Part shown: one piece after another, positions 34,009 through 41,473 of the stretch | Numbering within the stretch: the stretch's first letter is position 1 | Layout: every line of letters starts with the position of its first letter | Source: CAYMGM01 sp964390005 | GTDB taxonomy: Bacteria > Pseudomonadota > Alphaproteobacteria > UBA9219 | NCBI GenBank assembly: GCA_964390005.1 | Contig: CAYMGM010000002.1 | Span: 205,460 to 269,459 of the forward strand | Direction: 5' to 3' | Length of the DNA: 64,000 nt | Notes under the pieces: generated by a model | The model's database searches: none | Told to the model about the DNA's origin: nothing | Seen by the model: only the letters and a program-made list of their open reading frames with translations | Position numbers and translations under genes: made by a program

Positions 34009-35208
34009 CTACCGCAGCGCCAGCTGATGAGAAGCGGCAAAGCCTTGATAGATCGGCGCGGCGTCCTTGCCCGCTTTTTGCGTCATCCGTTCCTGTAAAT
34101 AACGCAGGTACGGCCCAAACAGACGGTCGGTTTCCGGGTCCATAAAGCGCGCCTGCAAAAACTGCTGCGCGCGAGGACCAACATGCGTCGCATGGCTGCA
34201 CATCTCGGCCCCCACAAAGTTGAGCATAACGAAAAGCTGCCCTGTCGCTTTGGGCGTGCCATCAGCCCCCAGCACCGGACGGTCAGGCGTTTGTTTGACA
34301 ACCTCGGCATGAAATGCCACCGACATTTGCCGCCACATCGCGTCGCACAGACCAAAGGACGGCACCATATCGGCGCTTTTCAACGCCATGGCGCTGGCGG
34401 TCAGGCGCGGGTCGCGCTCAAGCGCTTTCATAAAGTCGTTCATTGTTTTTTGCTGGGGCTCGGGCAGCGCCTTGATCTTGTCGTCAAGCGCGCCGCGCGT
34501 CAGCGCCAACGGCGCTGTTCCATAATGCATGCGGTAGGCATAAGCCGCAATTTGTCCCGGTAAATCGGGGTCTGTCGCCATCAGGCTGCGCTCGATATAA
34601 AGCTTGTCCGGCGCCGTGCATCCGGCTTCGGTCAAACAGGTTTGCACCAGCGCATTCGACGACATCTCAAGACGCCCCGGCACATAAACATTGCCGGTTC
34701 TGTTGGTTGTGCCATCGTGCCCCAGATCGTGCCCGATTGCCGCAACCAAGTCGCGCATCTCGCGGATGATGTCGTCGGCCTTGCCCCCTTTGCCCGCGCG
34801 CAACGAGCGCCCACGCACAAGGCGTATCGCCATGATCATCAGATTATGCTCACGGTTGTGATAGGAAGGCTCATCCCCCAAGGCCGCAAAATGATCCAAA
34901 GACTTTGCTACGCCTTGGAACGCATCGGCTAATTTATGCAAACGCTCCATCTGCGCTGGGGTTGCACCACTGGCAACCAATTCGTCGGTCAAAGCGCGGC
35001 GCACGGCAAAGGCGACGTTTTGCGCAATGGGAAAAACAACCTCTTCGCGCGCGCTGCGATAGAAAAAGCCTTCGTCTGACGTGGCATCTTGTATTGTTTT
35101 TTGAAAATCGACGATCAGCGTCGAAGCTTGATCGGGCGCAAGAGGCGCGGCACTTTCCGAAAATAAACGATACGTCGCTTGCTGAATATCTTGCTGCTGA
35201 ATAAACAT
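34009..35208 (-). CDS. HD-domain protein resembling class I cyclic-nucleotide phosphodiesterases
   Basis: 399 residues, soluble. Metal-ligand pattern: YHNREHN (H117, H121), AAIGHDLGHDGTTN (H160-D161, H164), and a late Asp in ALKSADMVPSFGLCD (D280). In eukaryotic class I PDEs the matching motifs are YHN-x2-H, a HD-x2-HPG-x-x-N block and a C-A-D-(L/I)-S-N block, in the same order and spacing class. That makes a phosphohydrolase acting on cAMP or cGMP plausible, but a ppGpp or other nucleotide substrate is not excluded. It lies 96 bp downstream of a Crp homologue on the same strand; GAAGGAGA precedes its ATG and a Crp-like site lies in the gap. Confidence 0.7.
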   Translation of the reverse strand: MFIQQQDIQQATYRLFSESAAPLAPDQASTLIVDFQKTIQDATSDEGFFYRSAREEVVFPIAQNVAFAVRRALTDELVASGATPAQMERLHKLADAFQGVAKSLDHFAALGDEPSYHNREHNLMIMAIRLVRGRSLRAGKGGKADDIIREMRDLVAAIGHDLGHDGTTNRTGNVYVPGRLEMSSNALVQTCLTEAGCTAPDKLYIERSLMATDPDLPGQIAAYAYRMHYGTAPLALTRGALDDKIKALPEPQQKTMNDFMKALERDPRLTASAMALKSADMVPSFGLCDAMWRQMSVAFHAEVVKQTPDRPVLGADGTPKATGQLFVMLNFVGAEMCSHATHVGPRAQQFLQARFMDPETDRLFGPYLRYLQERMTQKAGKDAAPIYQGFAASHQLALR

Positions 35209-35268
35209 GGACTGTCTCCTTCTCAGGTGTTGACAGTCCTTAGCGTGCGCGTCTTTTTGCTTTCACGC

Positions 35269-35284
35269 TGTGAGCTAGGCCACA
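35269..35284. promoter_or_regulatory. Crp-type operator in front of the HD gene
   Basis: TGTGAGCTAGGCCACA: the half-sites TGTGA and CCACA separated by 6 nt, one base from the classical TGTGA-N6-TCACA. It sits 61-76 bp upstream of the HD gene start and just after the stop of the Crp homologue gene. Confidence 0.5.
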
Positions 35285-35304
35285 AAAGCGGCTCTGTTTA
35301 TTGG

Positions 35305-36012
35305 TTAATTTTGCTTCGCGATAAGTTGAAGGCCTTGGGTATCCTGTACCAGGATCGCGCGGCTTGGCAAAAGATTGATAAGCCCCCGCGCTTGCCATGC
35401 ATTTAAAAGCTTGTTGACGCTTTCGCGGCTGGTGGCCAGATGATCGGCTAAATCGCCTTGCGTCATGCCCAGCGGCATTTGCACGCCTTCGCTGGCTTTT
35501 TGCCCGCAGCGCGAAGCTTGATGCAGCAAATATCCCGCCAAACGCGCGGGCAAATCTTTCAAGGCAATGGCCGTGAGCTGCGCGTCAGTCGCGCGCAGGC
35601 GTGCGCACAGCAAACGAAGAAGCGGCAAAAGGCTGGCGCTGTGCGCCAAAAGGATCTCTTGAAAATCCTGTTGGCGAAGGATCAGCGCATGAAGCGACGT
35701 CGCCGTTGTCGCGCTGGCGGTGCGACAGCCACCATCCAACAACGCAATCTCACCCAGCAGATCGCCGTTTTCCAATTGGACGACCAGCAATTCCTTGCCG
35801 TCGGTTTCGTTCATATGAACGCGGACCTTGCCTTGTAGGATTAGGTAACAACAATCACCCGGATCGCCTTGTTGAAATAAAAGCGTGCCCGCCGGAAATT
35901 GAACCGCTTCGGCCCGCGCCGCAAGGTCAGCCAAAGCCTCTTGGGGAAGGGTTTTAAAAATGTCGTGCGCCGCCATCAGCGCCGCTTTGTCCTTTTGGTT
36001 CACAAAACCCAT
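35305..36012 (-). CDS. Crp/Fnr-family regulator with canonical cyclic-nucleotide pocket
   Basis: 235 residues. The cNMP-binding domain has FPAGTLLFQQGDPGDCCYLI, then GDLLGEIALLDGGCRTAS: G87-E88 and R97-T98 correspond to the phosphate-binding cassette of cAMP-binding Crp proteins. C-terminal HTH: MTQGDLADHLATSRESVNKL. It has no Fnr-type N-terminal cysteine cluster. Its start overlaps the ubiE stop by 13 bp (ATG 36012; ATG 35976 is the alternative). It probably acts on the Crp site just downstream of its own gene and thus on the HD gene. Confidence 0.85.
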   Translation of the reverse strand: MGFVNQKDKAALMAAHDIFKTLPQEALADLAARAEAVQFPAGTLLFQQGDPGDCCYLILQGKVRVHMNETDGKELLVVQLENGDLLGEIALLDGGCRTASATTATSLHALILRQQDFQEILLAHSASLLPLLRLLCARLRATDAQLTAIALKDLPARLAGYLLHQASRCGQKASEGVQMPLGMTQGDLADHLATSRESVNKLLNAWQARGLINLLPSRAILVQDTQGLQLIAKQN

Positions 36013-36779
36013 CCCGTGTGAATAACGGCCATGCCCCCCATCAGGTTTTCATAACGCGCCACATCAAAACCAGCCCGCTGCATGCGCAGCGCCAGCGTTT
36101 TTTGATCGGGGAAGCGTTGAATGCTTTCGGCCAAATAGCGATACGATTCTTCATCGTTCGCGACATGGCGGCCTAAAAACGGCATCGCCGTCGAACAATA
36201 AAAATCAAAAATCTTTTTCAGCGGTTTGGCGACGCCCGAGGTGAACTCCATGCAGTAAAAACGTCCGCCGCGTTTGAGAACGCGCGCCGCCTCGGCCAGC
36301 GCGGCATCGATATGCGTCACGTTGCGCAAACCAAAAGCAATCGAAACCATATCCATCGACCGGTCTTCAAAGGGCAACGCCTCGGCATTGCCGACAACCC
36401 AATCAAGGCCCGTCAAAAAACCTTTGTCCTGGGCTTTGGCGCGCCCCACGGCCAGCATGGCCGGGTTGATGTCACAAACCGTTATATGGGCCGCGCCATC
36501 CGTTTTCGCAGCCAGCCGCAGCGCGATGTCGCCCGTGCCCCCGGCGAGATCCAAAAGATTTTGCCCCGCTTGCGGGTGCATGCGTGCGACCAGATGGTCT
36601 TTCCAAAGCCGATGCATGCCTGCCGACATCAGATCGTTCATCAGGTCATAATGGGTCGCGACGCTGGAAAAGACCTCGCCCACCCTTTTTGTCTTTTCTT
36701 TCGGGTCAATGGGTTGAAAGCCAAACCAGACGGATTCGGGGTCGCGGTCAGAAGAAGGAGAAGCTGCTTTTTTTGTCAT
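36000..36779 (-). CDS. ubiE: Ubiquinone/menaquinone biosynthesis C-methyltransferase UbiE
   Basis: SAM-dependent C-methyltransferase that methylates 2-polyprenyl-6-methoxy-1,4-benzoquinol (and demethylmenaquinone in species that make it). It has 259 residues. Visible: FSSVATHYDLMNDLMSAGMH, the SAM motif LLDLAGGTGDIALRL, and AFGLRNVTHIDAALAEAAR with LKRGGRFYCMEF. It is first in a run ubiE-crp-HD on the minus strand. In many alphaproteobacteria ubiE is followed by ubiB; here it is not. Confidence 0.94.
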   Translation of the reverse strand: MTKKAASPSSDRDPESVWFGFQPIDPKEKTKRVGEVFSSVATHYDLMNDLMSAGMHRLWKDHLVARMHPQAGQNLLDLAGGTGDIALRLAAKTDGAAHITVCDINPAMLAVGRAKAQDKGFLTGLDWVVGNAEALPFEDRSMDMVSIAFGLRNVTHIDAALAEAARVLKRGGRFYCMEFTSGVAKPLKKIFDFYCSTAMPFLGRHVANDEESYRYLAESIQRFPDQKTLALRMQRAGFDVARYENLMGGMAVIHTGWVL

Positions 36780-36816
36780 GCCCGCATCTTATCCAGCTTT
36801 GTCACAGGGGGCGAAT

Positions 36817-36892
36817 AAAAAATGAAAGTAAAAATTGCTGCATTGCAAAATCGCCAAAAGGGAGCCACACTTCATAGGTTCTTTCATTTTTT
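36817..36892. repeat. 12-bp inverted repeat between ubiE and the 36910 gene
   Basis: AAAAAATGAAAG at 36817-36828 and its exact complement CTTTCATTTTTT at 36881-36892, 52 bp apart, in the divergent intergenic space. It could be an operator pair or a long hairpin in the leader of the plus-strand gene. Confidence 0.7.
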
Positions 36893-36909
36893 TCTTGATG
36901 GGGGTTTCA

Positions 36910-37437
36910 ATGGCTCCACCTTTATCTGCTAAGCTTCACGCCTTTCTCCCTCTTGCTTCGGATCTATTGATCCACGACAAAAGGGACCTTTTCCCCGTTA
37001 TTGCCGATACCGTAAGCCGTCAATCCACCCCGACCGAAAGCGTCGGGTTTTTTATGGCTTTGACGCGCCGTCTGATGGGAAAGACGCGCACCGAGACACT
37101 TTTTCAAGTCGCCACGCACGCGGCCCTGAGCGCCAGCGTTTTTTTAAGTGCTGATTATGAAACCATGCGCGCAACAGCAGATACGTGGCGCGTTATCGGC
37201 GCTTTGACCAACTGGTCGCGCCCCGGCCTTGTCACCCGCGCGATTGAGGCGATTCGCCGCGAAATGCCGATGCACTGCTATCTACGGCAAACGGCGGAAG
37301 AGCTGGATCAGCGACGCGGCGTCTCGACGCGCCTTGTGCCCAAATCACGTACCCTAAGGCTTATTCCCAAGAAACGCCCCCAAGCGCGCGAGGGACAGCA
37401 AGGAGCCGGTGTTCATAAGGTCGCCGCCCTGTCCTAA
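36910..37437 (+). CDS. Hypothetical helical protein, 175 aa
   Basis: Cytoplasmic, helical, basic at the C-terminus (LVPKSRTLRLIPKKRPQAREG). ATG 36910 is preferred because a G-rich GGGGG lies just upstream; ATG 36898 or an earlier TTG is possible. The core FQVATHAALSASVFLSADYETM resembles the TIAEIAALSASVSSSRRAFTTL core of the 19222 product, so this may be a third, shorter family member. A bidirectional terminator follows. No known function. Confidence 0.5.
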   Translation: MAPPLSAKLHAFLPLASDLLIHDKRDLFPVIADTVSRQSTPTESVGFFMALTRRLMGKTRTETLFQVATHAALSASVFLSADYETMRATADTWRVIGALTNWSRPGLVTRAIEAIRREMPMHCYLRQTAEELDQRRGVSTRLVPKSRTLRLIPKKRPQAREGQQGAGVHKVAALS

Positions 37438-37453
37438 ACGGAAGGGACAAGAT

Positions 37454-37486
37454 AAAAACGGCGACCTCGATCGGGTCGCCGTTTTT
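37454..37486. terminator. Bidirectional terminator between the 36910 gene and trxA
   Basis: Thirteen-base-pair stem AAAAACGGCGACC / GGTCGCCGTTTTT with a 7-nt loop; A run on one side, T run on the other, so it serves both convergent genes. Confidence 0.82.
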
Positions 37487-37504
37487 CATAAAACATCGCG
37501 GCAA

Positions 37505-37834
37505 TCAAGCGACGACGCCGTCGATCCAGCTTTGAAGCGCTTGCTTGGGCAAAGCCCCGACTTTGGTTTCGACCATTTTACCGTCTTTGAAAAGCATCAA
37601 GGTCGGAATGCTGCGAATGCCGTATTGCGTCGCGACAGTTGGGCTTTGATCGACGTTGACCTTCGCAATCGTCAATTTGCCCTGCATCGCGCCAGCAATT
37701 TCTTCTAAAACCGGGCCAATCATCCGGCAAGGCCCGCACCATTCGGCCCAAAAATCGACCAGAACAGGGCCTGCCGCCTTTAAAACTTCTTCTTCGAACG
37801 TGGCGTCGGTTACATGTTTTGCGGCCTCACCCAT
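37505..37834 (-). CDS. trxA: Thioredoxin
   Basis: Disulphide reductase of the cytoplasm, 109 residues. Active site WAEWCGPCRMIGP (C33, C36), then PTVATQYGIRSIPTLMLF with the cis-proline. AGGGGGAT precedes the ATG. It lies downstream of addA on the same strand, as in many alphaproteobacteria (addB-addA-trxA). Confidence 0.97.
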   Translation of the reverse strand: MGEAAKHVTDATFEEEVLKAAGPVLVDFWAEWCGPCRMIGPVLEEIAGAMQGKLTIAKVNVDQSPTVATQYGIRSIPTLMLFKDGKMVETKVGALPKQALQSWIDGVVA

Positions 37835-37939
37835 CAGAGATCCCCCTTTTATGTTTGGAAATGTCCACTTTGGAACGACTCTACTCAGATAGGGTCAGCA
37901 TAACGCCATTTCAAGAGGCCTGCCAAGTTCTTTTGCCCT

Positions 37940-40900
37940 TTACCCCAAGGGAGCAAAAGCCTGATCCAGCGCGATTTGCGGCACTTCGACCAAGCGCGGC
38001 AGGTAAGTCCACAAAATAAAACACCGTATCGCCTTCCCCGGATAAATCTGGGACAAAACAGCGCGATAAGCGGCCATTTGGCGCACATAGGGCGATGGGA
38101 TCGCTGCCGGATCGGTGGGCGGCGGGCGATTTGTTTTATAATCCAAAATCCAAACATCGTCGCCAACAACGGCCAAGCGATCAATCTGCCCCGCGATCAC
38201 ACGGCCAGCCCCCACCCCCACCACAGGCACTTCGGCCCGCGATGTGGGGCCAAAAAACGGCGCGACGGACGGATCGGCCAGCAGCGCCAGCGTTTCGGCC
38301 AAGATCTGCCCCTGCTGCGCTTCGGACAAATCATGCTGAGGCGACGCCAGATAACGGCGCGCCGCTTTTTCGCGCGCATCGCCCGCAAGATCCGGCAAGC
38401 TTTGCAACAAACGATGCGTCACAAGGCCGCGCGTAAAACGCGCATTCGGCACGGGCGATGGCGCGGGCGGCTCGTCTTCGTCGGGGCGCGAGGGGGCAAG
38501 CGGGCGCGGCGGCGACGGCTCATCCGGCGGCGGCGCAAAAAACCAAGTTGGAAGCGGCGGAAGATCAGCTGCAGCAGAGGATGGCGTTTCGGCAATTTCC
38601 TCATCCAGCGCAAGATCGGGGGGCAAGCCTTCCGCTTGGCAATCGTCGGCAAAGGCCAGCGCCACGCCTTCCGTGTGCAAAACGGGTTGATCGAGATCGG
38701 CCCAAGCGCGCTGCGCCATCGCGTACCATGACTGCTCAAAGCCGCTGTTGTTGCCCTTTGTTTTCCAGCCGCCTACGCATAACCTGTCGGCGGCGCGCGT
38801 CAGCGCCACATAAAACAAGCGCCGGTATTCTTGCATCTGGCGGTCTTGCGCTTCCGATTTCAAGCGTCGCCACAAGGCGCTTTGCGCGCAGCCCGCGCCG
38901 TAAAGCTGAAACCCGCGATGCCACAAAAGCGGCGGCAGTTTCTGAGGCGACGGCGTTTGCGCCGCATCGGGCAAGATGACTATGGGCGCTTCCAGCCCTT
39001 TTGAGCTGTGGACCGTCACGATGCGGACTTGGCCTGCCGCTTGTTCCATCTCACGCTTGATTTTGAACGCGGCTGTTTCAAGCTCGTGCAAAAAGGCTTG
39101 CAGCGACGGCGATTGCGACCGTTCAAACGCCTCGGCGGCGCTGATCAATTCATCCAACGGATCTTGCGATTCAGGCCCCAGACGCGCCCAAATCGCGCGC
39201 CGCCCGCTGATCGCATCGGCGGGGCAAGGCGCGCCTAAAATCTGCGCAATCAGCGCCATCGGCAACAGGCGGTCAGCGCGGGCCATCCAATAATCCAGCC
39301 ACGCGCGCGTTTTTTCCCAGAAAGCATCCGCGCGCGCAGCGCGGCACAACGATTCCCACACGCTGCCCGCGCGGCCAATGCAAATCTCCATCAGCTGTTC
39401 TTCACCGGCCCCGACAAAAGGCCCGCGCAAAAGAGCCGCGAGCGTCAGATCATCGTCAGGCAGCAAAAGAAAATTGAGAAGCGCCAGCACATCTTTCACG
39501 GCGCGTTGCTCGGCCAGAACCATGCGGTCGATGCCGCTGACAGGAATGTTCTTTTCCTTGAGCTTGCGCACCAAAATATCGACAAACGCCGTGCGCGTTC
39601 GCACCAAGACCATCACGTCGCCATAGTGAAACGGACGCCTTTTTCGTGTCGCTTTGTCATAAACGCCGATGCCGCGCCGCGACCAATCCAAAAGACATGC
39701 CGTGATCCGATCTGCCATCGCGACGACGGGGTCGATTTCATCCGGCGCAAGATCGGGAAGAAGCCAATCCGTCCCATCGTCTTTTTCGGCTTTGTCTGAC
39801 GACGGCTCAAACAAATCCCACAGCGCGACATAGCCTTTGCCTTGCCCGCGGAAGGGGGTGTGTGTCACCGCATCCAAACTGACGCCGTCGCGCACCGCTT
39901 CATTCGCAAAGACGGCATCGACGCCGCGCAAAACAGCGGGTGCCGACCGAAAGGAAACATGGATCGGCACATCGGCAAAGGGCAAACCAGCATCCCAAAT
40001 CAAATGGCTGTAATAGGCGCGTTTTTCCATAAAAAGCGCCGGGTCCGATCCCATAAAGCTATAAATCGACTGCTTTTCATCGCCCACGACAAAAAGGGTA
40101 CGTGCCAGCGCGCGCGCGGCAGCCTCGCCCGCAAAAAACTCGTGCGCCAAAACGTCAATGATATCCCATTGGCGTTTGTTCGTGTCTTGCGCTTCATCGA
40201 CCAGGATATGATCGATGCCGCCATCAAGCTTGTAATGAACCCAAGCGCCGATGCCAGGACGCGCTAAAAGAGCGCCCGCGCGCGCGATTAAATCATCATA
40301 ATCCAGACGCGCCATGCTTTCTTTGGCTTGCAGATAGCGGTCGGCGACATCGCCCGACAAAAACCAAAGCGCCGCCGTTTGTTCGACAAGACGCGCACTG
40401 TCTAGTTTTTCAAGAACGCGCAAAACGCGCGCGGTTTCGTCTTCCCACAGCGCCAAAAGTGCCGGGCTTTTTCTGGCCAGCGCCACAGGGAACGTCCGGC
40501 TGCGCGGTGCGTTGTCTTTGTTCAGAAACGCTTGGCTATATGAATCCCATATTTCTTGCCGCTCAGCCGCCGTCTTTTCATAAAAGGCCTGCATGCGCTG
40601 CGCCGCGGTTTGAGCGTTAGGCCCCCCTTTTCCCAACTGAACGGCCAAAGCGCGAAGCTCTTCAACCGGAAAGGCTTCATCGGCAACGGCGTGCGCCAGA
40701 ACATGATCCGTCGTTTCGTCAGCTTCTAGCCCAGCTTCGCCGCGCAGACGCTGAATGGCTTGGTCAAAACCGCCTGCCCGTTTGATGGATCGCGCGCGGG
40801 GCGCCGCGTCTTTATCCGCTTCGCGCAAAAGATCGACCAAAGTGTTTTCATGCAAGCGGCTGGATAAAAGGCCAAAGGCGCGGCCAAGGGGGCTATCTGG

Positions 40901-41473
40901 ATCTTGGGCCGCGTTTTGCAGCATCGCTTCATAGGCGTTTTGCCAAAGATCTTCTTTGGCGGAATCGTCCATGACCTCGAAATGAGGCGGCAGATTGGCC
41001 TCAATAGGAAAGCGCCGCAAGATCTCTTGCGCAAAAGCATGGATGGTCTGAATGCGCATGCCGCCCGGTATAGCCAGCGTACGCGCAAACAAACGCCGCG
41101 CATCGCGCAACTGATCCGCCGTCGGCGGCAAGGGTTGTTGCAAACTGTCAATATCGGCATACAGCGTTTGATCGTCGCCCGTCGCCCAGCGCGCCAAGCG
41201 TTGCATCACGCGGATTTGCATTTCGGCTGCCGCCGCCTTGGTAAAGGTCAGGCCCAAGATGCGGTTGGGCGCGACGCCCGCTAAAAGAAGGCGCAAAACG
41301 CGGTCGGACAAAACTTTTGTCTTACCTGACCCCGCCGAAGCGCGCACCCAAATCGACCAAGCGGGCGCTGACGCCGCGCGTTGTAGCGTATCGGGCGACG
41401 CATCCGGCGGCAGTAAAAGCTTGCCGTCTTCATCGGTTTGCCAAGGCAGATCTTTTGGCGCTGCAAGGGTCAT
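37940..41473 (-). CDS. addA: Double-strand break repair helicase-nuclease AddA
   Basis: Helicase/nuclease subunit of the RecBCD-analogue AddAB, resecting DNA ends for RecA. It has 1177 residues. UvrD-type helicase: Walker A ASAGSGKTKVL, the DEAQD box (HILVDEAQDTNKRQW), GDEKQSIYSFMGSDP, VTVHSSKGLEAPIVILPDAA and YVALTRAADRL. A proline/acid-rich linker (~residues 985-1030) precedes the C-terminal PD-(D/E)xK nuclease (RVIAGQIDRLAVVGDDVWIL, then DYKTNRPPP). The ATG at 41473 overlaps the addB stop by 4 bp (ATGA); a GTG at 41485 is less likely. Confidence 0.95.
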   Translation of the reverse strand: MTLAAPKDLPWQTDEDGKLLLPPDASPDTLQRAASAPAWSIWVRASAGSGKTKVLSDRVLRLLLAGVAPNRILGLTFTKAAAAEMQIRVMQRLARWATGDDQTLYADIDSLQQPLPPTADQLRDARRLFARTLAIPGGMRIQTIHAFAQEILRRFPIEANLPPHFEVMDDSAKEDLWQNAYEAMLQNAAQDPDSPLGRAFGLLSSRLHENTLVDLLREADKDAAPRARSIKRAGGFDQAIQRLRGEAGLEADETTDHVLAHAVADEAFPVEELRALAVQLGKGGPNAQTAAQRMQAFYEKTAAERQEIWDSYSQAFLNKDNAPRSRTFPVALARKSPALLALWEDETARVLRVLEKLDSARLVEQTAALWFLSGDVADRYLQAKESMARLDYDDLIARAGALLARPGIGAWVHYKLDGGIDHILVDEAQDTNKRQWDIIDVLAHEFFAGEAAARALARTLFVVGDEKQSIYSFMGSDPALFMEKRAYYSHLIWDAGLPFADVPIHVSFRSAPAVLRGVDAVFANEAVRDGVSLDAVTHTPFRGQGKGYVALWDLFEPSSDKAEKDDGTDWLLPDLAPDEIDPVVAMADRITACLLDWSRRGIGVYDKATRKRRPFHYGDVMVLVRTRTAFVDILVRKLKEKNIPVSGIDRMVLAEQRAVKDVLALLNFLLLPDDDLTLAALLRGPFVGAGEEQLMEICIGRAGSVWESLCRAARADAFWEKTRAWLDYWMARADRLLPMALIAQILGAPCPADAISGRRAIWARLGPESQDPLDELISAAEAFERSQSPSLQAFLHELETAAFKIKREMEQAAGQVRIVTVHSSKGLEAPIVILPDAAQTPSPQKLPPLLWHRGFQLYGAGCAQSALWRRLKSEAQDRQMQEYRRLFYVALTRAADRLCVGGWKTKGNNSGFEQSWYAMAQRAWADLDQPVLHTEGVALAFADDCQAEGLPPDLALDEEIAETPSSAAADLPPLPTWFFAPPPDEPSPPRPLAPSRPDEDEPPAPSPVPNARFTRGLVTHRLLQSLPDLAGDAREKAARRYLASPQHDLSEAQQGQILAETLALLADPSVAPFFGPTSRAEVPVVGVGAGRVIAGQIDRLAVVGDDVWILDYKTNRPPPTDPAAIPSPYVRQMAAYRAVLSQIYPGKAIRCFILWTYLPRLVEVPQIALDQAFAPLG

